Shown: positions 7,733 through 15,922 of the stretch, one piece after another
How positions within the stretch are numbered: position 1 is the stretch's first letter
Layout: each line of letters begins with the position of its first letter
Assembly: GCF_937906905.1 (NCBI RefSeq)
Contig: NZ_CALERY010000022.1
Coordinates: 106,202-170,201, forward strand
Source: an uncultured Helicobacter sp.
Lineage (GTDB): Bacteria > Campylobacterota > Campylobacteria > Campylobacterales > Helicobacteraceae
Direction: 5' to 3'
Length of the DNA stretch: 64,000 bases
Translations under genes and position numbers: made by a program
Notes under the pieces: model-generated
What the model was told of the DNA's origin: nothing
The model's database searches: none
Seen by the model: the letters and a program-made list of their open reading frames with translations, nothing else

Positions 7733-8443
7733 ATGAAAGATTCTAAACGAGTGATGATTTTTAGCGGCGCAGGACTTAGTGCAGAGAGTGGGCTAAGGAC
7801 ATTCCGTGATAATGATGGCTTATGGGAAGAGTTTGACATTATGGAAGTGTGTAGTGCTAGGGGCTTTGCAAAGGATAGGCAAAAGGTGCTAGATTTCTAT
7901 GATCAAAGGCGGATACAATTAGGGCAAGTCGCCCCAAATGCCGCGCATAAGATGATAGCAAAGCTTAAGGAGAAATATCCGCAAGAAGTGGTGGTGATAA
8001 CCCAAAATGTCGATGACTTGCTAGAGCGCGCTGGGTGTGAAGATGTCATTCATCTACACGGATTTTTGCCTGAAGTGTGCTGCGAATCTTGCGGAGAGAC
8101 CACCAATATCGGCTATATCGCTATGCCAAGCTCTGTGTGTGGGGTGTGTGGGGCGCAAGCCTTGCGGCATAATATTGTGATGTTTCACGAGCCTGCGCCA
8201 AACTACGCCCTGCTAAATAGCGAGCTAGAGCGGCTCAAAGCAGCGGAGGAGAGCTTGTTTGTCTGTATCGGCACAAGTGGCGAAGTGCTCAACGCCGCGC
8301 AATTTACCCTCTATGCTGATAAAAGCATACTAAACAACCTAGAATCCAGCCACCTTGATCGCTACTTTGATGTGCGCTTCATCGAGCCAGCTAGCTGCGC
8401 CGCCCCCAAAATCGCCGCACTTGTGGAAGGCTTTTTGCTCTAG
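7733..8443 (+). CDS. cobB: Sir2-family NAD-dependent protein deacylase
   Basis: Sirtuin of 236 residues that would remove acyl groups from lysines using NAD+. Motifs in order: GAGLSAESGLRTFRD (NAD loop, residues 12-26), TQNVDDLLERAG, HLHG with the catalytic His, and two Cys pairs CCESC and CGVCG for zinc. The segment LRHNIVMFHEPAP stands where bacterial CobB has LRPxVVWFGExP; a desuccinylase-type Tyr/Arg pair (YxxR) is present as FYDQRR. Start ATG 7733 follows AAGGAG and sits two bases after the preceding stop. Bacterial CobB is often a free-standing housekeeping gene, so being in the same transcription unit as the AAA+ ATPase may be incidental. Confidence 0.9.
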   Translation: MKDSKRVMIFSGAGLSAESGLRTFRDNDGLWEEFDIMEVCSARGFAKDRQKVLDFYDQRRIQLGQVAPNAAHKMIAKLKEKYPQEVVVITQNVDDLLERAGCEDVIHLHGFLPEVCCESCGETTNIGYIAMPSSVCGVCGAQALRHNIVMFHEPAPNYALLNSELERLKAAEESLFVCIGTSGEVLNAAQFTLYADKSILNNLESSHLDRYFDVRFIEPASCAAPKIAALVEGFLL

Positions 8444-8720
8444 GTGTTTGCGCTAGATTCTAGGGTGTGAGCTTTAGTGTGGTGCTAGTTTGCACAGCTA
8501 TGGGGGTCACCGATGAAAAACACCGGCCCATAAGCGAGCGGGAGAACTTCTATCGACATATTTTTTGACAGCACAAGTTTTTGGGACTAATGCTCAATGA
8601 AATGGGCATTGCTTGCGCGAGCTTTTGCGCACTATCACGCAAGCAAGATTTAGGCAATATCTCAGCGCAGGAGCAAAAAGTGGATTCTAGTCCAAGCCCA
8701 GCAGCCCAATTGCAAGTGTG
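8444..8720. other. Convergent intergenic region (Sir2 gene / cheB)
   Basis: 277 bp between two converging genes. It holds a hairpin AATGCTCA/TGGGCATT (8589-8610, one mismatch, no T-run) and a short plus-strand reading frame GTG 8467 to TGA 8568 with the well-formed segment GVTDEKHRPISERENFYRHI. The frame lacks a Shine-Dalgarno site; it may be a gene remnant or chance. I see no RNA gene signature here. Confidence 0.3.
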
Positions 8721-9407
8721 CTACTGCTCTTTTTTGGTCTCTTTTTTATTGATATCAGCCTGGGAGAATTGCACGATTTTCTCCGCGATTTTGTTTAGTG
8801 GGAGAATCTCATCGATCGCGCCTACTTCAATCGCGCGCTTTGGCATACCAAACACTACGCATGTCTGCTCGTTTTGCGCGATAGTTTTTGCGCCATTATC
8901 GTGCATTTCTTTAATCCCTATGCAGCCATCATCGCCCATACCCGTGAGAATAATCGCCAGCGCATTGCGCCCTGCAGTATTATTGGCACCGCGGAATAGC
9001 ACATCGGCACTAGGGCGGTGGCGCGAGATCCTGGGCGCATCAAGCACTGGGTAGGCAAAGTATTTGCCATTTTCATAGCCTAGCATGATTTGCGTGCCAC
9101 CTTTAGCGAGATAGACGCAGTCATTTTTTAATATAAATTTTTGATTAACCTCAAACACACTAAGCTTTGATTTACCATCAAGCCGCTTGGCAAGCGTCTG
9201 GCTGAAATACTCGGGGATATGCTGGACAATGACGATTGGCGGGAGATTGCACGCAGGGAGAGCGACGAGAATCTCCTCTAGCGCGATGGGTCCGCCGGTG
9301 GAAGAGCCAATCACAATGAGTTTCTCACGACTGATAAGACAAGGATTGCTCTTTAGCAGGACATCTGGGTGATGTCTGTCTTCGATTGCTTTTAGATCGC
9401 GCGGCAT
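8721..9407 (-). CDS. cheB: Chemotaxis glutamate methylesterase, receiver-less
   Basis: Removes methyl groups from chemoreceptors, the adaptation counterpart to CheR. 228 residues form only the CheB catalytic domain: GSSTGGPIALEE (catalytic Ser), VQHIPEYFSQTLAKRL (His) and LTGMGDDG (Asp). The usual N-terminal response-regulator domain is absent; the protein begins about 30 residues before the catalytic domain. CheB without a receiver domain is known from Campylobacter and Helicobacter relatives, so it is not a truncation. Start ATG 9407 is one base after the cheR stop, giving tight coupling. H. pylori has neither gene. Confidence 0.95.
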   Translation of the reverse strand: MPRDLKAIEDRHHPDVLLKSNPCLISREKLIVIGSSTGGPIALEEILVALPACNLPPIVIVQHIPEYFSQTLAKRLDGKSKLSVFEVNQKFILKNDCVYLAKGGTQIMLGYENGKYFAYPVLDAPRISRHRPSADVLFRGANNTAGRNALAIILTGMGDDGCIGIKEMHDNGAKTIAQNEQTCVVFGMPKRAIEVGAIDEILPLNKIAEKIVQFSQADINKKETKKEQ

Positions 9408-9408
9408 G

Positions 9409-10248
9409 CTAGTCCCTGATTTTAATGTAGGTCTTATTGCCTAGGCGCTCGACTTTGTCTTTGAGCCCTAGGATATCATCGGCATGCCCAATGTAAAGCG
9501 TGCCATTTGGCTTAAGCGTGCGTAAGAGCCTTTGCAAAATCGCCTCTTGCTCTTTGGGCTGGAAATAGATAAGCACATTGCGACAGAAGATAATATCAAA
9601 CTCATCTTGGCGGAATGGATAGGTAGTATCATGCAAATTAAGCTGAAAAAACTTAATCATCTTTTTGAGCGTGCTTTTAGCGCGTATAGTTTTGGTGCCA
9701 TTAGCAAACACTTGGAGCGTGTCAAAGTATTTATCCATGTTTATCCAAGTTGGCAAGGAGAGTGTAGGGCTTAGGGTAAATACTCCATCTTTGGCATCTT
9801 GAAGAACTTTGGTGTCAATATCGCTGGCATAGATTTCCACATCGCACGATGAATTATACACCTCGCAAGCATAAAGCACGGTAGCAGCGATTGAGTATGG
9901 CTCCTCTCCTGTTGATGAGGCTGCGCAGTAGATTTTGATGTTGAACTGGTTTTTGAATAGCGCAGGAAGCACGCGATCAAGCATATCTTGAAAATGCACC
10001 TTTTCGCGGAAAAAGTCCGTTTGGTTTGTCGTGAAAGCATTGATAAAAAGTTGCCTAGCTTGGGGGTTTCTGTTTGCCAAAGCGATAAGCTCACTCGCAG
10101 TAGTGATATTGTCAAACACAGGAAATTGCTTCAAAGAGTCAAGGCGGTTTTTCATCATGGTGTGCTTGGAGCTATCCAAATAAATCCCCGTAAGCGTATG
10201 GAGATAGGTCTGGATCTCTTTAAACGCCTTATTTGTATCGATTACCAA
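9409..10248 (-). CDS. cheR: Chemotaxis protein methyltransferase
   Basis: SAM-dependent methylation of glutamates in chemoreceptors. 279 residues: N-terminal helical CheR_N domain with TTNQTDFFRE, then the Rossmann SAM domain with CAASSTGEEPYSIA, ASDID and FCRNVLIYF. No C-terminal VxR receptor-tethering module is visible beyond the usual domain. The start appears to be TTG at 10248, six bases after AAGGA; no in-frame ATG with a ribosome site lies near the conserved N-terminus. Immediately followed by cheB. A 30-bp-period direct repeat lies between it and the upstream endonuclease gene. Confidence 0.94.
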   Translation of the reverse strand: MVIDTNKAFKEIQTYLHTLTGIYLDSSKHTMMKNRLDSLKQFPVFDNITTASELIALANRNPQARQLFINAFTTNQTDFFREKVHFQDMLDRVLPALFKNQFNIKIYCAASSTGEEPYSIAATVLYACEVYNSSCDVEIYASDIDTKVLQDAKDGVFTLSPTLSLPTWINMDKYFDTLQVFANGTKTIRAKSTLKKMIKFFQLNLHDTTYPFRQDEFDIIFCRNVLIYFQPKEQEAILQRLLRTLKPNGTLYIGHADDILGLKDKVERLGNKTYIKIRD

Positions 10249-10262
10249 GTGCGATCCTTTAT

Positions 10263-10307
10263 CAAACTTACCAAACCCAAGCCTGCCGAGTCCAAACTTA
10301 CCAAACC
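10263..10307. repeat. 15-bp direct repeat between nuc-like gene and cheR
   Basis: CAAACTTACCAAACC occurs at 10263-10277 and again exactly at 10293-10307, a 30-bp period, just upstream of the cheR ribosome site. Could be a small duplication or a tandem binding site; no further copies seen nearby. Confidence 0.6.
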
Positions 10308-10311
10308 AAAA

Positions 10312-10857
10312 TCAAAAGCTCTGGCATTTTTCAAGCATTTTCTCATAATATCGCAATGCCTTTGACACAAGATAGCTATCATCATCGTAGAAAAGTGTCT
10401 CATAGCTGTTTTCAAACGCATTTTTACTCCAATTTGCCGAGCCGATATAGAGCCTGGCACCATCGATAATGGCGAGCTTTTGGTGCATTATACCATAGTA
10501 GTTAGCGTTTTGGGCTTTTTCGCCTTTGAGCAGGCAAACGGAAATGTTATTATATTTATCCAAATAGCCAACGACAGAGCGCGAGTCGTTTCTGCTGCCT
10601 TCATCAAAAATCACGCGGATTTTCACGCCGCGCTTAGCGCTATCACGCAGAGCTTTTGCCAACTCACGATTGGTAAAGCTATAAATCGCGATATCGATGG
10701 ATTTGTGCGCGTGTTTTAGAGAGTCAAGCAGAGTTTTATAAGCTTTATCTCGCTCATAGGGCATCATAAATAGCTCACTTCTGGCTAGACTTGGTATGGG
10801 CAGTAGCGCCGAGACAATCGCAAAAAGAAATGCTAAAGAAATTCTCCTCAACTCCAA
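10312..10857 (-). CDS. Phospholipase D-like exported/membrane-bound endonuclease
   Basis: Single-HKD nuclease of 181 residues. A hydrophobic N-terminal stretch (about residues 5-25, SLAFLFAIVSALLPIPSLA) acts as signal or anchor. The phosphodiesterase core shows IDIAIYSFTNRELAKAL and the HxK motif MHQKLAIIDGARLYIGSANWS. Single-HKD Nuc proteins act as dimers and cut DNA non-specifically. The H. pylori relative (a membrane-bound endonuclease) sits beside chePep and gmk, exactly as here. The start is uncertain: there is no upstream ATG, and TTG at 10857 or 10851 near GGAG is assumed. Divergent from chePep across about 60 bp. Confidence 0.86.
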   Translation of the reverse strand: MELRRISLAFLFAIVSALLPIPSLARSELFMMPYERDKAYKTLLDSLKHAHKSIDIAIYSFTNRELAKALRDSAKRGVKIRVIFDEGSRNDSRSVVGYLDKYNNISVCLLKGEKAQNANYYGIMHQKLAIIDGARLYIGSANWSKNAFENSYETLFYDDDSYLVSKALRYYEKMLEKCQSF

Positions 10858-10879
10858 ATCCTTGCAAGTAAATCTGTGC

Positions 10880-10885
10880 TATAAT
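10880..10885 (+). promoter_or_regulatory. Extended -10 promoter of chePep
   Basis: TGCTATAAT with the hexamer at 10880-10885, 33 bases upstream of the chePep ATG, in the short divergent region shared with the nuc-like gene. Confidence 0.6.
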
Positions 10886-10917
10886 GAGCGACATTTTACT
10901 CCAAATTAGGTAATTTT

Positions 10918-13614
10918 ATGAAAATCGTTTTGATCAATACTGACCCAATGGTCGCCAAGCTCGTCGAAGCCACCGCCAAAAAGACGGGGATCTCGCTCAC
11001 AAGCTATGCTAACACAGATGAAGTGGATTCTAGTGTGCTGACACAGGAGAGCTTCGTATTTATCGATGAGGGTGCAATTGGATCAGATAGCGGGCGTGTG
11101 AAGTCTATCGCACAGGGCTTCCTAAGCTGCCTGCTCTATGCCAAAACCAAGCCCATAAAAGAATTTACGCATGTTGTCAAAAAGCCTTTTCTCCCTACCG
11201 AGATTTTAGATATCCTCCAAGCCGAGCTCTTAAAGCTTGGTCAAGATTTGCGCAATGCCTCCAATATCACAAAAGATCAAATCGCAGAATCTAGCGAAGT
11301 AGGCGCTGGAGAATCTGGCGAACATGCCAAAGAGGCAAGCACACATACTGACACTAACATCAATCCCAAAGAACTTAATATCAAAGATTTAGATCTTAGC
11401 ATGCTTGATGAAGCTGGTGCTGGGGGCTTGGCTGGCGATTTGCAAGAGGGACTTGACTTGGGAGATGATTTGGAGCTAGATCTACCAGAGAATCTGGAGG
11501 GCGACTCATCAAATGCTCTTGATGAAAAACTTGATAAAACATTCGCTCTGGATTCTAATACGACAGAATCCGTGGAGGATTCTGGGGAGCTAGGAGCAGG
11601 CTTGATAGAATCTAACGCAAACTTGGATTCTGTGGATTTAGGACTAGACTTGACGCTAGACTCTGGAGAATCTAGTGCGCAAGCGGAAACCGCGAGCGAT
11701 AACGACACAAAAGAAGCAAGTGCAGGGGAGATTATAAATTTCTTAGACGAAAGCGACATGGAGGAGCTAGATTTTAGCGAGATTGCAAACGATGAGAGCG
11801 ATGAGAAAAACAGCGCAAGTCTTGATGAAACAAGCATAGAGAGCATGGCAGACACCACAGCAGGCGATGAAACTAGCAAAGCAGAGGAAGCAGAGAATCT
11901 AAATCCCGCTATAACCAACGATAATGACACAGAGCCCATGGACTCTAGCGCAGAGCCTACAGCTTCACTTGATGAGTTAGGAGAGCTTGGCGAGGCGGAT
12001 TTCACAGCAGATTTGGGAGAGGATTTAGACACAGATTTGATTGGGGATTCTGCGCTGGATTCTGTGGGTTCTCCCCAAGATGAAGCAAGCTCTTCTAACG
12101 CTCTGGGAGCCCTTGATGAAATCGAAAACTCCACACAAACCGCAATCCTCCCGCAAGATGAAGTAGAGCTCGTGAAAACCCTGCTCGAAGATTCTAACGA
12201 GCCACTTGATAAGGCAGATGAGCAAAAAGCAATCAATCAGGAGAGCAGCCAAGAAGCCAGCGATGATATGCCAAGTAGCGATGTGCTAGAAGAGCTAGAA
12301 TCTAGCGCGGATTCTGGAGCGGATTCTAGCAATGATACAAGTGGCGATATGGAAGCAAATATAGATTTTCTACCAGAATCTAGCGAACTAGATTCTGGCG
12401 AGCTAGGGGCAAAAAATATACAAGAGGAAACACAAGAAGCACTGCTGGATAGCACAGAAAATGAGCAGACCACCAAGCAGCATGAAAGCGACATAGAGAA
12501 TAGTGATGAAGAAGGGTTTGCAGACATCTCGCTTGATGACTTGGCGCAGGTCGATCCTCAAACACATGGCATGGATTCTCAAGCAGATTCCGCCACAAAA
12601 CCAAATACCAATAGCACAAACAATGAGCAAAACGACTTCTTGCAGCTTAGTGAAAAAGAGATCTGCAAGGTGCTTGGTGAGGAGATCCCAGAGGATATCG
12701 CTGGGCATGGAGATATTGCTGGGGATATGAGCCCAGAATCTAGCCAGGATATCATGAAAGACGCCCCACAAGACACGCAAGAGCTTCTAGAGCCAGAATC
12801 TAAGATAGCAGAATCCACAGACATTGAAGAATCACCAGAATCCACCGAGCAAGAAATTGCCCAAAAGCAGGGCACAGAGAGCAATCTGGTCGCAGATGAG
12901 GCTATGGCAGATATGCAGGATATTGAGGGAGATTTTGTAGAAGACATCGAAATCCCAGCAGACGACCCCACAGAATCTAGTCAAAATCCTAGCACAAGCG
13001 CTATGGCAGAAGAAGTAGATTCCGCACCAGCAGAAGCACAACCAGATCAAAACACGGAAAATACAAAAGCTCCCACAGAGACTTTGGACAACAAAGCCCA
13101 AGTGGAAAGCATGGAGGATTTAGCAGATCTGGCGTTGGATAAGGACGACTTAGATGAAGATGGTGCGGAGAATTTACATACAGAAGATATGAGCCTAGAA
13201 TCTAGCCAAGATATGGATCTAGACATAGATCTAGGAGCAGACCCAGATCCAGTAGCAGATGAGTCTCTATCAGCCCTAGAAGCTGAAAATATTAGCCCAG
13301 ACCCTGCCAATGACTTAGCCGATGAATTAAGTGAAAATTTAGGAGATGATTTAGGCGAGTTTGGTGCGGGACTACAAGCGATCAATGATTTGCGCAATGA
13401 AATGCAAACACTTGGCGATCTTGATCCATTTGCCACAAATAACATCATGCCACATGCAAGTATGCCAAGCACATCAGGCACACCAACACTTGCTAATAGG
13501 ACACAAGAAGAGCTTTTCAGCGAGCTGCTTGCCAACAAATCTGCACAAGAGATCCGCTCCCTACTCAATGGAGCGCAAATCTCAATCAATATTAGTTTCT
13601 CAAATAAGCAATAG
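10918..13614 (+). CDS. chePep: Chemotaxis regulator ChePep, poly-acidic
   Basis: 898 residues in three parts. Residues 1-105 are a receiver-like domain (D9, D50 in FIDEG, K89-P90 in VVKKPF). Residues ~110-850 are a very acidic, Glu/Asp/Ser-rich repetitive region. The last ~35 residues (TQEELFSELLANKSAQEIRS onward) are a compact conserved end. This architecture and the position between the nuc-like gene and gmk match H. pylori ChePep (poly-E-rich protein), a polar regulator of flagellar rotation found across Campylobacterota. The middle region is unusually long, and much of it is written with AGAATC/GATTCT words giving ESS, LDS and DSG. Start ATG follows a weak AGG site. Region length probably varies between strains. 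Confidence 0.88.
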   Translation: MKIVLINTDPMVAKLVEATAKKTGISLTSYANTDEVDSSVLTQESFVFIDEGAIGSDSGRVKSIAQGFLSCLLYAKTKPIKEFTHVVKKPFLPTEILDILQAELLKLGQDLRNASNITKDQIAESSEVGAGESGEHAKEASTHTDTNINPKELNIKDLDLSMLDEAGAGGLAGDLQEGLDLGDDLELDLPENLEGDSSNALDEKLDKTFALDSNTTESVEDSGELGAGLIESNANLDSVDLGLDLTLDSGESSAQAETASDNDTKEASAGEIINFLDESDMEELDFSEIANDESDEKNSASLDETSIESMADTTAGDETSKAEEAENLNPAITNDNDTEPMDSSAEPTASLDELGELGEADFTADLGEDLDTDLIGDSALDSVGSPQDEASSSNALGALDEIENSTQTAILPQDEVELVKTLLEDSNEPLDKADEQKAINQESSQEASDDMPSSDVLEELESSADSGADSSNDTSGDMEANIDFLPESSELDSGELGAKNIQEETQEALLDSTENEQTTKQHESDIENSDEEGFADISLDDLAQVDPQTHGMDSQADSATKPNTNSTNNEQNDFLQLSEKEICKVLGEEIPEDIAGHGDIAGDMSPESSQDIMKDAPQDTQELLEPESKIAESTDIEESPESTEQEIAQKQGTESNLVADEAMADMQDIEGDFVEDIEIPADDPTESSQNPSTSAMAEEVDSAPAEAQPDQNTENTKAPTETLDNKAQVESMEDLADLALDKDDLDEDGAENLHTEDMSLESSQDMDLDIDLGADPDPVADESLSALEAENISPDPANDLADELSENLGDDLGEFGAGLQAINDLRNEMQTLGDLDPFATNNIMPHASMPSTSGTPTLANRTQEELFSELLANKSAQEIRSLLNGAQISINISFSNKQ
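12373..12398. repeat. 26-bp AGAATC palindrome inside chePep
   Basis: CCAGAATCTAG-CGAA-CTAGATTCTGG: 11-bp perfect arms and a four-base loop, coding for PESSELDSG in the acidic region. Member of the AGAATC/GATTCT inverted-repeat group seen throughout the window. Confidence 0.8.
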
Positions 13615-13622
13615 AGGCATAC

Positions 13623-14258
13623 ATGCAAGCACAACAAAACCAAAAGCTCCATGGCAGAATGCTTATTCTTTCAGGTCCATCTGGCTCTGGGAAATCAACA
13701 CTCTGCAAGGTTTTACAAGAGCACTTTAGTGATATTTACTTCTCTATCTCCACAACCACACGCGCCCCCAGAGAGGGGGAGCAAGATGGAGTGGATTATC
13801 ACTTCGTAAGCCAAGATCGCTTCATCAGTGATATTAAGCAAGGTGCATTTCTAGAGTGGGCACAGGTGCATAACAACTACTATGGCACTTCGCTTTTACC
13901 CATACAAGAGGCGCTTGCGCAAGGGAAACTAGTGATTTTTGATGTAGATGTGCAAGGACACCAAAGCATTAAAGAGCACTACGGGAATCTCGCACGATCG
14001 GTTTTTATCACAACAAAAAGCAAGCAAGTCCTGCGCGAGCGACTAGAAAGCAGGCAAACAGACTCTAGTCAAAACATCGAAATGCGCCTGCTACACGCAT
14101 ACAATGAAATGCAACAACTTGCGCATTTTGATTATCTCATCGTCAATGACGACATACAGAGTGCCAAACGCGCCATTATTGGGATTGCCACCTCACTAGA
14201 GTTTATCCCACAGCCCGAAGTCTATCGCACATTGTGGCAGGATTTCGCACAAAACTAA
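13623..14258 (+). CDS. gmk: Guanylate kinase
   Basis: Phosphorylates GMP to GDP. 211 residues with P-loop SGPSGSGKST (about residues 18-27), GMP-binding motif STTTRAPREGEQDGVDYHFV and IFDVDVQGHQSIK. Length and order fit bacterial Gmk. The gene starts nine bases after chePep, the same gene pair as in H. pylori. The first ~12 residues (MQAQQNQKLHGR) are a short extension of the usual start. No terminator is obvious in the 117 bp before the converging gene. Confidence 0.96.
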   Translation: MQAQQNQKLHGRMLILSGPSGSGKSTLCKVLQEHFSDIYFSISTTTRAPREGEQDGVDYHFVSQDRFISDIKQGAFLEWAQVHNNYYGTSLLPIQEALAQGKLVIFDVDVQGHQSIKEHYGNLARSVFITTKSKQVLRERLESRQTDSSQNIEMRLLHAYNEMQQLAHFDYLIVNDDIQSAKRAIIGIATSLEFIPQPEVYRTLWQDFAQN

Positions 14259-14375
14259 TCACACCACAGAGCAGATACCAAAGCCAGGATCTAGCCCACT
14301 CACGCAAATACCATAGAATCTAAAGCCCAAATCCCATCTCCCCAACCAATCTCCAGAATCCAGTAAAATCTAGCC

Positions 14376-15146
14376 CTAAAACCCTACGCCCATTTCTAAT
14401 GCGACAAACAGGCTACTAGGATTTTGGTAGCGCCCAGCAATCTGTGCCTCCTCCAGAGCATAGACCACACAAATCGCCCGAGCAAAATACTCTACTCTCG
14501 TGTGCATATAGATTCCAAGCGAAGCTTGCCAGCGATGAGCGCCAGAAAATGATGTATGCGCAAAATTCTTATACGCCCTATCTGCGACTTGATCAAACCC
14601 CTGATGAGATCCGCCAAAATCCCCTAAGCTCGCCTTGCGCACAGAATGCAAGCCCGCTGCGACATAACTATACTGCATGCTAGATTCCAGCGCGAGAATC
14701 TCCCCAAGTCTTATATGCGTGCTCGCTCCCACTCCAAGCGAGAAAAGTGTCGTAATGAGGGCGCCTACTTGCATGGATTCTAGTGGAGCGATGAGCTCTA
14801 ATGTGATTGGCGCATGCGCACTAGCGAGATTTAGCCCAATACTAGGCTGCGCAAACGCAAGCATGCCAACACTTCCATGCGCACTATCCCCGGCAAATCC
14901 AGAAACCCCAAACCGCGTGGCAAGACGCGCAATAAAGCGCTGCTGCCATAAGCCAATGTCGCCTGCGACATACCCGCCATAATTTGTGCCCTGCTCCTGC
15001 CCCACTCCGTAGGCGCCAAATCCAACGCGTTTATCAATACATCTGGCTTCTGGGCTAGATTCTGCACAGGTGAGCGCATGTGCCATGCCTTGAGCAAGTA
15101 TCCAAAACCCCAAAAACAAGACCCCCCTTAGAGTGCTAGAGCGCAT
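14376..15146 (-). CDS. Exported protein, probable outer-membrane beta-barrel
   Basis: 256 residues, not assigned to a named family. N-terminal signal peptide (about residues 1-25, LFLGFWILAQGMAHA) and a mature part of alternating hydrophobic and polar segments with many Gly and aromatic residues, ending ALEMGVGF with C-terminal Phe, as in outer-membrane barrels. There are two Cys in CAESSPEARC just after the signal peptide. Its ATG overlaps the previous stop by one base (TAATG), so it is translationally coupled to the MotE-like gene. That flagellar linkage may be positional only. Function unknown; surface-exposed barrel is an inference. Confidence 0.6.
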   Translation of the reverse strand: MRSSTLRGVLFLGFWILAQGMAHALTCAESSPEARCIDKRVGFGAYGVGQEQGTNYGGYVAGDIGLWQQRFIARLATRFGVSGFAGDSAHGSVGMLAFAQPSIGLNLASAHAPITLELIAPLESMQVGALITTLFSLGVGASTHIRLGEILALESSMQYSYVAAGLHSVRKASLGDFGGSHQGFDQVADRAYKNFAHTSFSGAHRWQASLGIYMHTRVEYFARAICVVYALEEAQIAGRYQNPSSLFVALEMGVGF

Positions 15147-15922
15147 TATATGCCGCCATTTTCCTGAAATCTCGCAGAATCTTGTGGGTTTTCCACATCT
15201 AAGCTGCTTTGAGAATCTGGGGTAGAATCTGTGCCTGGAGTTTTGGCGACTTGAGATTTTTCACTTTTAAAGGGCGGACCTTTTGCGATGATTTTTGTAA
15301 GCTCTGCGGCGCGCTTTGGATCCATTTTGCCTAGAATCTTTGCCATTTCTGTCGCACTTAGTGAAGCAAGAATACCCGCAGCTTCGGCATCATCAAGCTC
15401 TGCGATAATGGGCGCAGCTTTAGATTCTTTCATACCAGAAAATGTTTTGGCGACCTTAGAAGTGGAGGTTTCTTTTATCTCTTTGAGCAGCGCTTCGTTT
15501 TTGGCAACAAGATCTTGGATAGCCTTTTTCTCATCAGCCTGGGTTTTGGCGATTTTCTGCGCACTAGCGTTCATGGACTCTATTTTGGCATTAAGCACAC
15601 TTTCTTGCTCTTTGAGCTTAGATTCTCGCTGATCAAATAGATTTTGCGTGGCGTTTTTGTAGGCTTCAAGATTTTGCATTTTCTCATTGAGAGAGCGCAG
15701 ACTCTGGGTAATCTCATCTTTTCGTGATTCAAAAATCGCATTACACTGCAAAACATGCTCTGGATTTGCCTCTTGCTTTTGGATTTTGAAGTTTTGGGCT
15801 TTGGGAGATTTGTCTCCTGTGGCAGTGCTTTTGGTAGTGTTTTCATCTGTATGTTGCGACTCTCCTTGTGGCGCAGCATACAATGCGTATAGCACAAATA
15901 CCAGCAGTGCAAATATTCTCAT
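15146..15922 (-). CDS. MotE/MgtE_N-like exported coiled-coil protein
   Basis: 258 residues: signal peptide (MRIFALLVFVLYALYA), a Lys/Thr/Ser-rich linker, a long coiled coil (about 70-160) and an MgtE_N/FliG-middle-like domain (about 165-210: AAPIIAELDDAEAAGILASL, KILGKMDPKRAAELTKII). This is the pattern of the MotE family, periplasmic proteins that assist flagellar stator proteins; in H. pylori and C. jejuni the matching gene also lies beside a fliJ-like gene and purA. The Ser/Pro-rich C-terminal tail is poorly conserved-looking. ATG 15922 overlaps the fliJ stop (ATGA). Role in motility is inferred from domain and context. Confidence 0.75.
   Translation of the reverse strand: MRIFALLVFVLYALYAAPQGESQHTDENTTKSTATGDKSPKAQNFKIQKQEANPEHVLQCNAIFESRKDEITQSLRSLNEKMQNLEAYKNATQNLFDQRESKLKEQESVLNAKIESMNASAQKIAKTQADEKKAIQDLVAKNEALLKEIKETSTSKVAKTFSGMKESKAAPIIAELDDAEAAGILASLSATEMAKILGKMDPKRAAELTKIIAKGPPFKSEKSQVAKTPGTDSTPDSQSSLDVENPQDSARFQENGGI

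Noticed and set aside
8589..8610. Hairpin AATGCTCA/TGGGCATT as a terminator
   Set aside because: One mismatch, low GC and no T-run; weak as a terminator for either converging gene.
8444..8720. Small RNA gene (SRP RNA, tmRNA or RNase P RNA)
   Set aside because: None of their conserved sequence blocks is present on either strand.
11277..12527. Long Ser-rich frames on the minus strand opposite chePep
   Set aside because: Antisense of a repetitive acidic coding region; Ser-rich by complementarity (GATTCT/AGAATC), no start signals.
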